Shown here: positions 8,496-16,289 of the stretch, piece after piece
Layout: every line of letters starts with the position of its first letter
Position numbering within the stretch: position 1 is the stretch's first letter
Origin: Parasporobacterium sp.
Lineage (GTDB): Bacteria > Bacillota > Clostridia > Lachnospirales > Lachnospiraceae
DNA: 51,422 nt
Direction: 5' to 3'
NCBI GenBank assembly: GCA_017510065.1
Contig: JAFWOB010000165.1
Coordinates: 1-51,422 of the forward strand
Program-made: the position numbers and the translations under genes
The notes under the pieces: model-generated
What the model was told of the DNA's origin: nothing
The model's database searches: none
What the model saw: the letters and a program-made list of their open reading frames with translations, nothing else

Positions 8496-10361
8496 CTATT
8501 CGACATTGATCGCATCAAACTTACACGTAGTGACGCAGGTACCGCACTTCACGCACTTCTGCTGATCGATGACGAACGGGGTCTTGCCCGGAACACCGGA
8601 GATGGCTTCCACCGGACATGCCCTGGAGCAGGCAGAGCACTTCTTACATTTATCAGGATCGATCACAAACTGGATCATACCCTTACATACTTTGGCAGGA
8701 CATTTCTTGTCCACAACATGGGCGATGTACTCATCCCTGAAATTCTTGATCGTAGACAGGATCGGATTGGCTGCCGTCTGTCCAAGGGCGCACAGGGAGT
8801 TGGATTTGCAGACAGAAGCGAGAACTTCCAGATCATCGAAATCCTGCATCGTTCCTCTGCCTTCCGTGATCCTTTCCAGGGTCTCCAACATTCTCTTGGT
8901 TCCGATCCGGCACGGGGAACATTTGCCGCAGCTTTCATCACGGATGAATCCCATGTAGAACTTCGCCACGTCTACCATACAGTTGTCTTCGTCCATAACA
9001 ATGGCACCGCCGGATCCCATCATGGAACCTGCTGCCACCATGTTGTCAAAATCGATCGGTGTATCCAGCTGGTCTGCTTTCAGGCTGCCGCCGGAAGGAC
9101 CACCGGTCTGGATAGCCTTGAACTCCTTGCCATTCTGGATGCCGCCGCCGATCTCGTAGATCAGTTCACGAAGGGTGACGCCCATCGGGATCTCTACCAG
9201 ACCGACATTGTTGACCTTACCGCCAAGGCAGAACACCTTGGTTCCGGGGCTCTTCTCTGTACCATACTGGCGGAAGTTCTCCACTCCTTCTCTCAGGATG
9301 TACGGAACAGTAGCCAGTGTCTCTACATTGTTCACGATGGTCGGCTTGTTCCACAGACCGGAGATTGCCGGGAAAGGCGGTCTCGGACGAGGCATACCAC
9401 GCTGACCCATAATGGAATTCAGCAAAGCCGTTTCTTCACCGCAGACGAATGCGCCGGCACCGAGCCTTAAATGTGCATGGAACTTAAATCCGGTTCCCAG
9501 GATGTTATCTCCCAGAAGACCCAGTTCCTCTGCCTGCTTGATGGCTGCGCGGACTCTTCTGACAGCTACCGGATACTCTGCACGGATGTAGAAATATCCT
9601 TCGCTGGCACCGATGGCATAACCTGCGATCGCCATACCTTCGATGACTGCCAACGGGTTGTCTTCCAGGATACTTCTGTCCATGAACGCACCCGGGTCGC
9701 CTTCGTCACCGTTGCAGACCACATATTTCTCGTCGCCCTTGGAGCCTGCCGCGAATTTCCACTTCATACCGGTTGGGAATCCGCCGCCGCCTCTTCCTCT
9801 GAGGCCGGAATCCAGAACCATCTGCCATACTTCATCCGGCTTCATGGATAATGCTTTCATAAGGCCCTGATAGCCGTCCACTGCCAGCGCTTCTTCGATC
9901 TTATTGGGATCGATCACACCGCAGCCGTGAAGCGCGATTCTCTTCTGTTTCTTATAGAATGGATAATCCTCGAGTTTTTTGATCTTCTCCTTTGTGGCCG
10001 GATCTTCATAGACCAAACGATCCACGATCTCATCGTCGCGGATGTCTTTCACCACGATCTCTTCCACATCGGCAACATTGACCAGGCGATAGGTCACATC
10101 TTCCGGATAGATACGGATGAAAGGTCCTTCGGAGCAAAGGCCGAAGCATCCGACCACGCGGATCTCCGCTTTATCCTGCAGTTTAAAATTCTCCAGGCAT
10201 TCCTCCAGTCTCGTCTTGATCTCCTGGGTACCGCCGGACATACATCCGGTACCGCCGCAGAGGCAGATATACTTTTTCCCGTCTGCGCCGTCGAACTTGG
10301 CTTTCAATTCCGCAGCATAGCGGACAGCATCTTTTCTTAATTCCTCACAGCTTGTATACAT
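8496..10361 (-). CDS. hydB: NuoF-like flavin subunit of [FeFe] hydrogenase
   Basis: A 621-residue FMN and NAD(H)-binding subunit. The N-terminal thioredoxin-like [2Fe-2S] domain has C35, C40, C72 and C76. The NuoF core has GRGGGGFPTGMKW (FMN/NADH site) and GDEGDPGAFMDR. A [4Fe-4S] site reads ESCGKCSPCRIGTKRM. The C-terminus carries a two-cluster ferredoxin domain (CKKCSACSRACP and CVKCGTCVTTC). This is the subunit that exchanges electrons with NADH and, in bifurcating enzymes, with ferredoxin. The start ATG overlaps the last base of the hydC stop (TAATG), so the two are translationally coupled; hydA follows 15 bases later. Confidence 0.95.
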   Translation of the reverse strand: MYTSCEELRKDAVRYAAELKAKFDGADGKKYICLCGGTGCMSGGTQEIKTRLEECLENFKLQDKAEIRVVGCFGLCSEGPFIRIYPEDVTYRLVNVADVEEIVVKDIRDDEIVDRLVYEDPATKEKIKKLEDYPFYKKQKRIALHGCGVIDPNKIEEALAVDGYQGLMKALSMKPDEVWQMVLDSGLRGRGGGGFPTGMKWKFAAGSKGDEKYVVCNGDEGDPGAFMDRSILEDNPLAVIEGMAIAGYAIGASEGYFYIRAEYPVAVRRVRAAIKQAEELGLLGDNILGTGFKFHAHLRLGAGAFVCGEETALLNSIMGQRGMPRPRPPFPAISGLWNKPTIVNNVETLATVPYILREGVENFRQYGTEKSPGTKVFCLGGKVNNVGLVEIPMGVTLRELIYEIGGGIQNGKEFKAIQTGGPSGGSLKADQLDTPIDFDNMVAAGSMMGSGGAIVMDEDNCMVDVAKFYMGFIRDESCGKCSPCRIGTKRMLETLERITEGRGTMQDFDDLEVLASVCKSNSLCALGQTAANPILSTIKNFRDEYIAHVVDKKCPAKVCKGMIQFVIDPDKCKKCSACSRACPVEAISGVPGKTPFVIDQQKCVKCGTCVTTCKFDAINVE

Positions 10362-10849
10362 TATGCTTCCCCTCCTTTCTGACGGTATTCAGCGATAATC
10401 CCGGCTACTTCATTAACCTTCACACGGGAATAAATCTTACCGTTGATCGTCACAGCCGGAGCAGCGGCACATGCACCGAGGCAGCGAAGGGCATCAATGG
10501 AAAACAGGCCGTCTTCCGTTGTTTCACCCGGCTGGATCCCGAGGATCTCACAGAACTGATCGATCACCTTCTGGGCGCCCTTTACATAGCAGGCGGTACC
10601 GAGACAGCAGCCAATTACATATTTGCCCTTCGGTTCCTGTGAAAAGAGTGAATAAAAGGTTACAACGCCATGAATCTCCGGAACAGAAATGCCGGTATAA
10701 TCCGAAACGGCTTCCTGTACATCTACCGGAATATATCCAAATTCATTCTGGATATCACTTAAGATCATGATCAGAGGTGTTTTTTCATGAGCATAACTGT
10801 CGCAGATTTCCTTGATCCTGGCGGCAGCTGCATCATTCAAATGTGCCAT
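10361..10849 (-). CDS. hydC: NuoE-like [2Fe-2S] subunit of [FeFe] hydrogenase
   Basis: A 162-residue thioredoxin-fold [2Fe-2S] protein. Ligands are C82 and C87 (CLGTAC) and C123 and C127 (CLGAC), the family pattern. It matches the small subunit of NAD-linked hydrogenases and complex I NuoE, and passes electrons between NADH flavin and the catalytic subunit. It is the first gene of the hydCBA operon. GGGGAGGAAG lies upstream of its ATG, and a 17-bp-spaced promoter with a palindromic operator precedes it. Confidence 0.94.
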   Translation of the reverse strand: MAHLNDAAAARIKEICDSYAHEKTPLIMILSDIQNEFGYIPVDVQEAVSDYTGISVPEIHGVVTFYSLFSQEPKGKYVIGCCLGTACYVKGAQKVIDQFCEILGIQPGETTEDGLFSIDALRCLGACAAAPAVTINGKIYSRVKVNEVAGIIAEYRQKGGEA

Positions 10850-10892
10850 AATTACTTCCTCCCCTAATTAATATCATTTTCAGATAACTGGC

Positions 10893-10947
10893 TGTATAGA
10901 AATCTATACAATAGAATTATGATATACTTTATGTAGATAATAGTCAA
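10893..10947 (-). promoter_or_regulatory. Hydrogenase operon promoter with palindromic operator
   Basis: Minus-strand TTGACT (10947-10942) and TATCAT (10924-10919) are 17 bp apart, a strong sigma-A promoter. Directly downstream, covering the expected start of transcription, is a perfect 8-bp inverted repeat TGTATAGA-AA-TCTATACA (10893-10910). It is placed as a repressor operator. The sequence is not the Rex site TTGTTAA-N4-TTAACAA. Confidence 0.75.
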
Positions 10948-11033
10948 TTATTGTTAAGTTTTTTTCATGCTCATGCCGTGTTTCGACCCTTGTCAGGATT
11001 GGCTTTCTGATACTTTGATGTCTTTGATCCCGA

Positions 11034-11246
11034 TTTCTAAAAACAACCTCTCTAAAAACACCTTGTTTTAGAAAAATCTGCAGTTTCTAAAAAAGTGACT
11101 TCTTTTACAGACTTGTTTTAGAAAAATACAGAACAAGAGGTATATTTCTTCTCTATTTCTAAAAAACACATCCTCAGAAAGGTCTTATTTTAGAAAACGT
11201 GTATTTTTCTAAAACAAGACCTTTTCCAGAGGGTACATTTTAGAAA
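11034..11246. repeat. Alternating inverted TTTCTAAAA array
   Basis: Nine copies of the 9-mer TTTCTAAAA or its complement TTTTAGAAA (one with a single mismatch) start at 11034, 11049, 11066, 11084, 11116, 11156, 11188, 11206 and 11238. From the third copy the orientation alternates strictly, and the spacings recur as 18, 32, 40, 32, 18, 32. A 16-mer CTTGTTTTAGAAAAAT is exact at 11062 and 11112 and inverted at 11203. One pair forms a long hairpin at 11181-11221. The array lies in the 503-bp gap between the divergent hydrogenase and metal-ABC operons, which holds no gene. Function unknown. Confidence 0.85.
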
Positions 11247-11300
11247 TTGAAGTCCGATACGAGAAAAAGCAACAGGCATCATACCTTGCTGTTTCAGTAT

Positions 11301-11321
11301 CCCCCCGGGGGGCTTTTTTTT
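11301..11321 (+). promoter_or_regulatory. C6G6 palindrome with T8: CsoR-like operator or terminator
   Basis: TAT is followed by CCCCCCGGGGGG (11301-11312), then C and eight T. The G/C-tract palindrome flanked by TAT resembles operators of CsoR/RcnR-family sensors, and such a sensor is encoded 3.7 kb downstream. The T8 tract equally fits a factor-independent terminator of a leader RNA, although a hairpin of this kind would have to open its central pairs to make a loop. I cannot decide between the two. Confidence 0.45.
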
Positions 11322-11352
11322 GAAGCTTTACTCTTGTAAAGTGAAAGGGAAA

Positions 11353-12417
11353 ATGAGCCCGAAACGAGATCCCTTCAACCAAAGACGCAGAAAGATCCGG
11401 CTGCTGATCATCCTGATGGCAGTCTTTACTGTATTGCTGTCCGTTTTCTGCCTTTTTGTCGGATCCTCCCATATGACTTTTTCCGACTGTATTCATGCGC
11501 TTCTTCGGACAGGAAGCGCCTCCGAGGTCCGTATCATCTGGAATATCCGGATCCCGCGGATCCTGGCTGCCCTGATTGCAGGCGCCGGACTGTCTGTGTC
11601 CGGTCTGATCATGCAGACGACGCTGAACAATGCCCTGGCATCTCCTTCTGTCCTGGGCGTTTCCAATGCTGCCGTGTTCGGAGCCAATCTATCCATCATC
11701 GCCTTTGCAGGCGGCTTTTTATCTACCGGGAACAATCTGTCCAACTATATGACGGGATCCAGCCCTTATGCCGTATCCGGAATGGCGTTTTTGTTTTCCG
11801 CCGCATCAGTCCTTCTGATCCTGGGACTGTGCCGGGTACGTTCCTTTTCTCCAAATGTTGTCGTTCTGGCCGGTATCGCCATCGGCGCAGTGTGGACTGC
11901 TGCTACGACCATCCTTCAGTTCTATGCCACGGATGTGGGACTTTCCGCCGCTGTGATCTGGAGTTTCGGGGATCTGGGAAGAGCCACTTACCGGACGGAC
12001 CTGATCATGCTGACCGTGACTGCCATTGGTATCATTTGTTTTTCTCTCGGTGCCTGGAAATACAATGCACTTCTGAGCGGAGATGAGACCGCGAAAAGCC
12101 TGGGGGTCCATGTAGACCGGCTACGGTTCTTTTCTCTGCTCCTTGCTTCCCTGATTACCGCGGTCTGTGTCTCATTTCTGGGGATCATCGGATTTGTGGG
12201 CATGATCTGCCCCCACGTGATGAAAAAGATCATCGGACAGGATCACCGCTCTACTATTCCCGCCTCCTGCCTGGCAGGATGTCTTCTCCTTTTGCTGGCA
12301 GACACCCTCGCCCGCAGCATCGGCCGAGGATCGGCGCTGCCGGTCGGTGCGGTCACATCCCTTTTAGGCGCGCCGTTTTTCATTGCCATTATCTTTTCCG
12401 GAAGGGAGAAACACTGA
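11353..12417 (+). CDS. FecCD-family metal/siderophore ABC permease
   Basis: A 354-residue integral membrane permease of the BtuC/FhuB/FecCD family, with about nine or ten hydrophobic segments. Family landmarks include RIPRILAALIAGAGLSVSG near the start, NALASPSVLGVSNAA, and the cytoplasmic coupling region ending GIIGFVGMICPHV followed by a C-terminal LPVGAVTSLLGAPFF stretch. It imports an iron complex, cobalamin or other metal chelate together with the next two genes. I chose the ATG at 11353, after AAAGGG; a TTG 33 bases upstream lies in the poly-T tract and is unlikely. Its stop overlaps the ATPase start (TGATG). Confidence 0.9.
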   Translation: MSPKRDPFNQRRRKIRLLIILMAVFTVLLSVFCLFVGSSHMTFSDCIHALLRTGSASEVRIIWNIRIPRILAALIAGAGLSVSGLIMQTTLNNALASPSVLGVSNAAVFGANLSIIAFAGGFLSTGNNLSNYMTGSSPYAVSGMAFLFSAASVLLILGLCRVRSFSPNVVVLAGIAIGAVWTAATTILQFYATDVGLSAAVIWSFGDLGRATYRTDLIMLTVTAIGIICFSLGAWKYNALLSGDETAKSLGVHVDRLRFFSLLLASLITAVCVSFLGIIGFVGMICPHVMKKIIGQDHRSTIPASCLAGCLLLLLADTLARSIGRGSALPVGAVTSLLGAPFFIAIIFSGREKH

Positions 12418-13184
12418 TGCTGAAGATCGAACATCTCTCTTTTCAATACAGCAGACGTTCTCTTCCGGTACTCCGGGATGTCTCTCTTGAACTTCCGGCA
12501 GGACAGATCGGCATGCTCCTTGGGAAAAACGGCGCCGGAAAAACCACTCTGTTCAAGATCATCCTGGGGCTTCTGACTCCTTCCGAAGGCAGGATCGAAC
12601 TGGATGGCGAGGATATCCTTTCCATGCCGCTCCGGGAGCGTGCGAGAAGGATCGCCTATGTACCGCAGCACATCCATTTCGGAGAATTGAGTGTGTATGA
12701 TTCCATTCTCATGGGCCGGGTCTCTTATTTCGGGCTGAAGGCAGGGACAGCCGATCACAATGCGGTGGAGGAGATCATCCGGGAAATGGGAATGGAGGAA
12801 TTTGCCGACAGAAACGCGGAACATCTTTCCGGCGGAGAAAAACAGAAGATCGCCATCGCGCGGGCCATGGCACAGAACCCGAAACTGCTGGTGCTGGACG
12901 AGCCGACGGGGAATCTGGATATTTCCAACGAAGACCTGATCATAACGGAAGCAAAAGCTCTGGCAGAAAAGAAGAAGATCTCCATCATCAGCTCCATGCA
13001 CGATCTGAACCAGGCCCTTTATATGGGAGATCATTTCTATTTTCTGAAAGACGGGAAGATCCGCTGTTCCGGAAAGGAAGATATCATAACGGAGGAACTG
13101 ATCAAAGAAGTTTACGGAATTGATTCCAGGATCATCGCATACGAAAACAAAAAAATCATATTAGGAGGAAAACACTATGTCTAA
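12417..13184 (+). CDS. Metal/siderophore ABC transporter ATP-binding protein
   Basis: A 255-residue ATPase. Walker A is GKNGAGKTT (36-44), Q-loop YVPQHIHFG, signature LSGGEKQ (137-143), Walker B LLVLDEP (157-163), and the switch His is in SSMHDLNQA. It matches FepC/BtuD-type partners of FecCD permeases. The ATG at 12417 overlaps the permease stop by one base and has GAAGGGAG upstream; longer in-frame extensions into the permease gene are not real. The last 8 bases overlap the start of the binding-protein gene, so the three transporter genes are translated as a unit. Confidence 0.95.
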   Translation: MLKIEHLSFQYSRRSLPVLRDVSLELPAGQIGMLLGKNGAGKTTLFKIILGLLTPSEGRIELDGEDILSMPLRERARRIAYVPQHIHFGELSVYDSILMGRVSYFGLKAGTADHNAVEEIIREMGMEEFADRNAEHLSGGEKQKIAIARAMAQNPKLLVLDEPTGNLDISNEDLIITEAKALAEKKKISIISSMHDLNQALYMGDHFYFLKDGKIRCSGKEDIITEELIKEVYGIDSRIIAYENKKIILGGKHYV

Positions 13185-14352
13185 AAAGCTCTTCTCTTTG
13201 TTGTTGGTTTTTGTTCTATCCATTGGTATCCTGTCATCTTCAGCAGCCTTTGCGGAAGGACCTGCCGAAGGGACGGAAGAAGCGCTGTCTCCGGTCACGA
13301 TCACGGATATGATCGGCCGGGAGGTAGAGATAATCCCCGGCAGCTATCAGAATGTCGTCTGCATCGGTGCCGGCGCACTTCGCATGTTCAGCTATATCGG
13401 TGATGTTGCCCTCTTATGCGGCGTGGAGGATATTGACAATCCATCTCTGGAAGAGCGGCCCAAAATGTTTGATTCCGTAGCAAGGCCATATGTTCTTGCT
13501 TACGGCAGCCAGTTTGAACAGCTTCCTTCCTGCGGTACCGGAGGACCGGCTGCCCAGGCAGCAGAAGCCGAAAAGATCTTAAGCTGCAGCCCGGACATTG
13601 TGATCTCGGAATATGAAGACGTGGAAAAGGAAGATGCCCTCACGGAACAGTTAGGCGTTCCGGTGATCACTCTTCGTTCCGGTCCCGGAGGAGTATTTGA
13701 CGATGCATTCAAAGCTTCCATGGAGCTGCTCGGCGTCATCTTCGGGCAGGAAGAAAAAGCCCAGACCATTGTCACATTTATCGCGGAACAGTCCGCACAG
13801 ATCATAGACCGCACCGCCGGGATCCCGGAAGAGAAAAAGCCCTCCGTATATATCTGCGGACTGGGCAACTGGGGAACCACAAACCACCTCATGACTGCCC
13901 AGAATTATCTTCCCTTTGAGATCGCCAATATTAAAAATGCCGTATCAGGCCTGGCAGCGCCCGGTATCCAGGAAATTGAAGAAGAAGCCTTTGTTGCCCT
14001 GGGAGAAGACATGGATATCATGATCATGGATGCTGCCGCAGTAAAGAATATCCAGCCTTTGTATCAGGAAGACCCTGCCCTGTTTGATACCTGCAGCGCA
14101 TGGCAGAACGGAGAGGTTTATCTGGAAATGGCTTACAATGCCTACTATACCAACTATGAAATTGCCCTGATCAACACCTGGTTCATCGCAAAATCCGTTT
14201 ATCCGGATCTGTTTGCCGATATCGATATGACGGAAAAGACCAATGAAGTCACGCAGGTCTTTTATGGACTGGACCTGGCTGATGCCATTTTCTCCTGCCC
14301 TTCCAGCTTCGGCGGATACCAGAAGATTGACACGGGAACTTTTTTCCAGTAA
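13177..14352 (+). CDS. Periplasmic-binding-type metal chelate receptor
   Basis: A 391-residue substrate-binding protein of the FepB/BtuF (TroA-like, class III) fold. A signal peptide of about 25 residues ends in SSSAAFA before EGPAEG. The mature part has VTITDMIGREVEI, typical of the family N-terminus, and the two-lobe layout with SCSPDIVISEYED. There is no lipobox Cys near the cleavage site, which is unusual for a Gram-positive receptor that normally needs a lipid anchor. AGGAGG lies 8 bases before the ATG. The ligand is not readable; an iron, cobalt or nickel chelate or a corrinoid are all possible. Confidence 0.88.
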   Translation: MSKKLFSLLLVFVLSIGILSSSAAFAEGPAEGTEEALSPVTITDMIGREVEIIPGSYQNVVCIGAGALRMFSYIGDVALLCGVEDIDNPSLEERPKMFDSVARPYVLAYGSQFEQLPSCGTGGPAAQAAEAEKILSCSPDIVISEYEDVEKEDALTEQLGVPVITLRSGPGGVFDDAFKASMELLGVIFGQEEKAQTIVTFIAEQSAQIIDRTAGIPEEKKPSVYICGLGNWGTTNHLMTAQNYLPFEIANIKNAVSGLAAPGIQEIEEEAFVALGEDMDIMIMDAAAVKNIQPLYQEDPALFDTCSAWQNGEVYLEMAYNAYYTNYEIALINTWFIAKSVYPDLFADIDMTEKTNEVTQVFYGLDLADAIFSCPSSFGGYQKIDTGTFFQ

Positions 14353-14361
14353 GGTTTTGTT

Positions 14362-14958
14362 ATGATCGAGCAGAAAAACGTAATTGACTTTTTTAATAAA
14401 CAGGCAGCAGACTGGGACGCGCAGCTGATCCGAAGTGATGAGAAGATCCGGCGGATCCTTGACAACGCCGGCATCGGAAACGGCAGCCGCGTACTGGATG
14501 TGGCGTGCGGCACCGGGGTGCTGATCCCGGATTACCTGGCGCGGAATGTTTCAAGTGTAACAGCGATTGATATTGCTCCTGAAATGATCCGGATCGCGCA
14601 GGAGAAATTCTGCTCCTTTACTGATCGCGTCCGCTTTATCTGCGGCGATGTGGAAACCGCCGATGTAGGCACATGCTTTGACTCTATCGTGGTCTACAAT
14701 GCATTTCCCCATTTTCCGGATCCAGAGCGCCTGATCAGGCATCTTGCAGGGCTTTTGAAGGACGGAGGGATCCTGACCATCGCCCACGGAGCCAGCCGGG
14801 AAACCATTGATGCACATCATCACGGAGCCGCATCTATGGTTTCGAACGGCCTGATGGTTGCAGAAGATCTTGCGAAGATCTTTGCCTCCTGTCTGACGGT
14901 CACAGTCATCATCTCAGATGATGAAATGTACCAGGTCGCCGGGAAAAAACTATCCTGA
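14362..14958 (+). CDS. Class I SAM-dependent methyltransferase
   Basis: A 198-residue Rossmann-fold methyltransferase. Motif I is VLDVACGTGVL (44-54), the acidic loop is VTAIDIAPEM (about 65-74), and motif IV is FDSIVVYNAFPHFPDPE. The C-terminal part carries HGASRETIDAHHHG, a His-rich stretch unusual for small-molecule methyltransferases. It starts 9 bases after the binding-protein stop, so it belongs to the ABC operon. Its substrate is unknown. Its place between a metal-chelate importer and a metal sensor suggests it acts on the imported ligand or a chelator; this is inference only. Confidence 0.8.
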   Translation: MIEQKNVIDFFNKQAADWDAQLIRSDEKIRRILDNAGIGNGSRVLDVACGTGVLIPDYLARNVSSVTAIDIAPEMIRIAQEKFCSFTDRVRFICGDVETADVGTCFDSIVVYNAFPHFPDPERLIRHLAGLLKDGGILTIAHGASRETIDAHHHGAASMVSNGLMVAEDLAKIFASCLTVTVIISDDEMYQVAGKKLS

Positions 14959-14984
14959 CCTGCTGTATGCGCTTTCGTGTTTTC

Positions 14985-15013
14985 TTGACCGGAAAGTCTT
15001 CAGACGATATAAT
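14985..15013 (+). promoter_or_regulatory. Sigma-A promoter of the csoR-type gene
   Basis: TTGACC (14985-14990) and a perfect TATAAT (15008-15013) are separated by exactly 17 bp, about 30 bp upstream of the start codon. This gives the sensor gene its own promoter inside the cluster. The -10 box overlaps the left arm of a long inverted repeat. Confidence 0.8.
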
Positions 15014-15049
15014 GCTCCATTATCAGACGAGGTGAGATAATGGAGCATT
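15011..15049 (+). promoter_or_regulatory. 14-bp inverted repeat spanning the csoR start codon
   Basis: AATGCTCCATTATC (15011-15024) and GATAATGGAGCATT (15036-15049) are perfect inverted copies around an 11-base spacer. The spacer holds the GAGGTG ribosome site and the right arm contains the ATG (15040). It could be an autoregulatory operator, or part of an RNA hairpin that hides the start codon. Confidence 0.7.
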
Positions 15050-15336
15050 TGCATACACATACTCATACCCACGACCCGGCAGAGATCAAACGGCAGATCA
15101 ACCGCATTTCCCGCGTGATCGGTCATTTGGAGCACATCAAGAAGATGATCGCTGCCAATGAAGACTGTGCGGATGTCCTGATCCAGCTTTCTGCCGTCAA
15201 ATCCGCTCTGAGCGGACTTGGCAAAGAGATCATCAGTGAACATGTCAATCACTGTATTGCCCATGCCATGGAAGACGGCGACACACAAATGATCCGGGAA
15301 TTCATGGAAGCTATGCAGAAATATATCGATGTATGA
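15040..15336 (+). CDS. CsoR/RcnR-family metal-sensing repressor, His-rich
   Basis: A 98-residue all-helical DNA-binding metal sensor (DUF156). C43, H68 and C72 have spacings of 25 and 4, the same as the Cu(I) ligands C36, H61 and C65 of M. tuberculosis CsoR. The N-terminus HLHTHTHTHD is an unusual His run, recalling the extra N-terminal His ligands of the nickel and cobalt sensors RcnR and InrS. The family fold signature INRISRVIGHLEHIKKMI is clear. The metal could be Cu, Ni or Co. It has its own promoter, then a strong terminator. The upstream importer genes and a C6G6 palindrome at 11301 suggest what it may control. Confidence 0.92.
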   Translation: MEHLHTHTHTHDPAEIKRQINRISRVIGHLEHIKKMIAANEDCADVLIQLSAVKSALSGLGKEIISEHVNHCIAHAMEDGDTQMIREFMEAMQKYIDV

Positions 15337-15344
15337 TTTGTTTT

Positions 15345-15371
15345 GCCGGTCGTTCTGACCGGCAGTTTTTT
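15345..15371 (+). terminator. Intrinsic terminator after the csoR-type gene
   Basis: GCCGGTC (15345-15351), loop GTTCT, GACCGGC (15357-15363), then AG and six T. It sits 8 bases after the stop and just before the ribosome site of the next gene. Confidence 0.9.
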
Positions 15372-15383
15372 CAGGAAGGAGAA

Positions 15384-16289
15384 ATGAAGTCCATGACTGA
15401 GTCAGATTACACAAAAAAGAAATCGCCGGACTTTACCATCGGGATCAATGAGATCGGACTGATCTCCAAACTGGTTACCCAGCCTTATGAAGAAGTATGG
15501 GATACGATCTGTGATCTGGGAGCCACCTCTGTTGAGCTCTGCGTCATACCGGATCACTCTGACCGCATCCGTGCTTACGCAGAAGAAGCTGCCCGGAAAT
15601 ATCCGGTAGGTATGCCTCCCTGCCTTTGCAAAGGAGAAGCAGTCTTTGATTTTGCAAAAACTATCCAGGACCACGGTCTTGCTCTTTGTTCCTGCCATCT
15701 GCTTCTCTGCGAAGCCTATCCGGAACTGGTGGAAGAAAGTGTCCCCTATATGCTTCAGATCGGAAAACGAACCGGCATCAGCCAATTTGTCATCAGCTGT
15801 ATGTTTGACAGCGCCTGCAAAGTCAATTCTTTCCTGAAGCCCATCCAGTCAGCTGCAGCGGCATTGAAGGCTGAAGGGATGACCCTTTGCTATCACAACC
15901 ATCACATGGACAGCATGCCTCTGGAAAACGGAAAAACTGCCATGGAAATGGTTCTGGAGAATTGCCCTGACTGTATGATCCAGCTGGATATCGGATGGGC
16001 CTGGTACGGTTTGATGGACAGCGTTTCCTTTATGAAACAGCACGGAGACCGGATCGCTTCCATTCATTTAAAAGACCTGACCAAGGACGCCCGGGAACGA
16101 ACGGACGACGGCCGTTTTACTGCCATCGGATCAGGGGCTGTTCCCACAGAAGAAGCGCTGAAGCATCTGCATCTTTGCCCTCCTGCACCCGATCATCTGA
16201 TCATCGACCAGGACGCCAGCAGCAAAGATATGTATGAAGAGATCCGCTCCGGGATCCGGTTTGTAAAAGAATGTCTTCGCAAGGATTGA
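15384..16289 (+). CDS. Sugar phosphate isomerase/epimerase-like TIM barrel
   Basis: A 301-residue xylose-isomerase-like TIM barrel (AP endonuclease 2 family, as in IolE, IolI and hydroxypyruvate isomerase). Metal-site landmarks include the Glu in SVELCVIPD, CYHNHHMDS, IQLDIGWAWYG, and SIHLKDL. It probably acts on a sugar or polyol using a divalent metal; the substrate is unknown. I start it at 15384, following AGGAAGGAG; an ATG three codons on (15393) has better spacing and is also possible, while the longer frame from 15333 runs through the preceding terminator. No promoter is seen other than read-through. A tandem repeat array begins directly after its stop. Confidence 0.82.
   Translation: MKSMTESDYTKKKSPDFTIGINEIGLISKLVTQPYEEVWDTICDLGATSVELCVIPDHSDRIRAYAEEAARKYPVGMPPCLCKGEAVFDFAKTIQDHGLALCSCHLLLCEAYPELVEESVPYMLQIGKRTGISQFVISCMFDSACKVNSFLKPIQSAAAALKAEGMTLCYHNHHMDSMPLENGKTAMEMVLENCPDCMIQLDIGWAWYGLMDSVSFMKQHGDRIASIHLKDLTKDARERTDDGRFTAIGSGAVPTEEALKHLHLCPPAPDHLIIDQDASSKDMYEEIRSGIRFVKECLRKD

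Noticed and set aside
7806-9470. 554-codon plus-strand frame over hydA and hydB
   Set aside because: It lies opposite two genes with complete cofactor motifs; its length comes from codon bias of the real genes.
10942-10970. Rex-type operator near the hydrogenase promoter
   Set aside because: Only one half-site TTGTTAA is present (10951-10957); the second half does not match.
11034-11246. CRISPR array
   Set aside because: The repeats are 9 bases, alternate in orientation and have irregular spacing; no cas genes are present.
12279-12416. Upstream extension of the ABC ATPase
   Set aside because: It lies inside the permease gene in another frame; the ATG at 12417 overlaps the stop and starts the family domain.
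15333-15383. Upstream start for the TIM-barrel isomerase
   Set aside because: The extension would translate through the csoR terminator hairpin.
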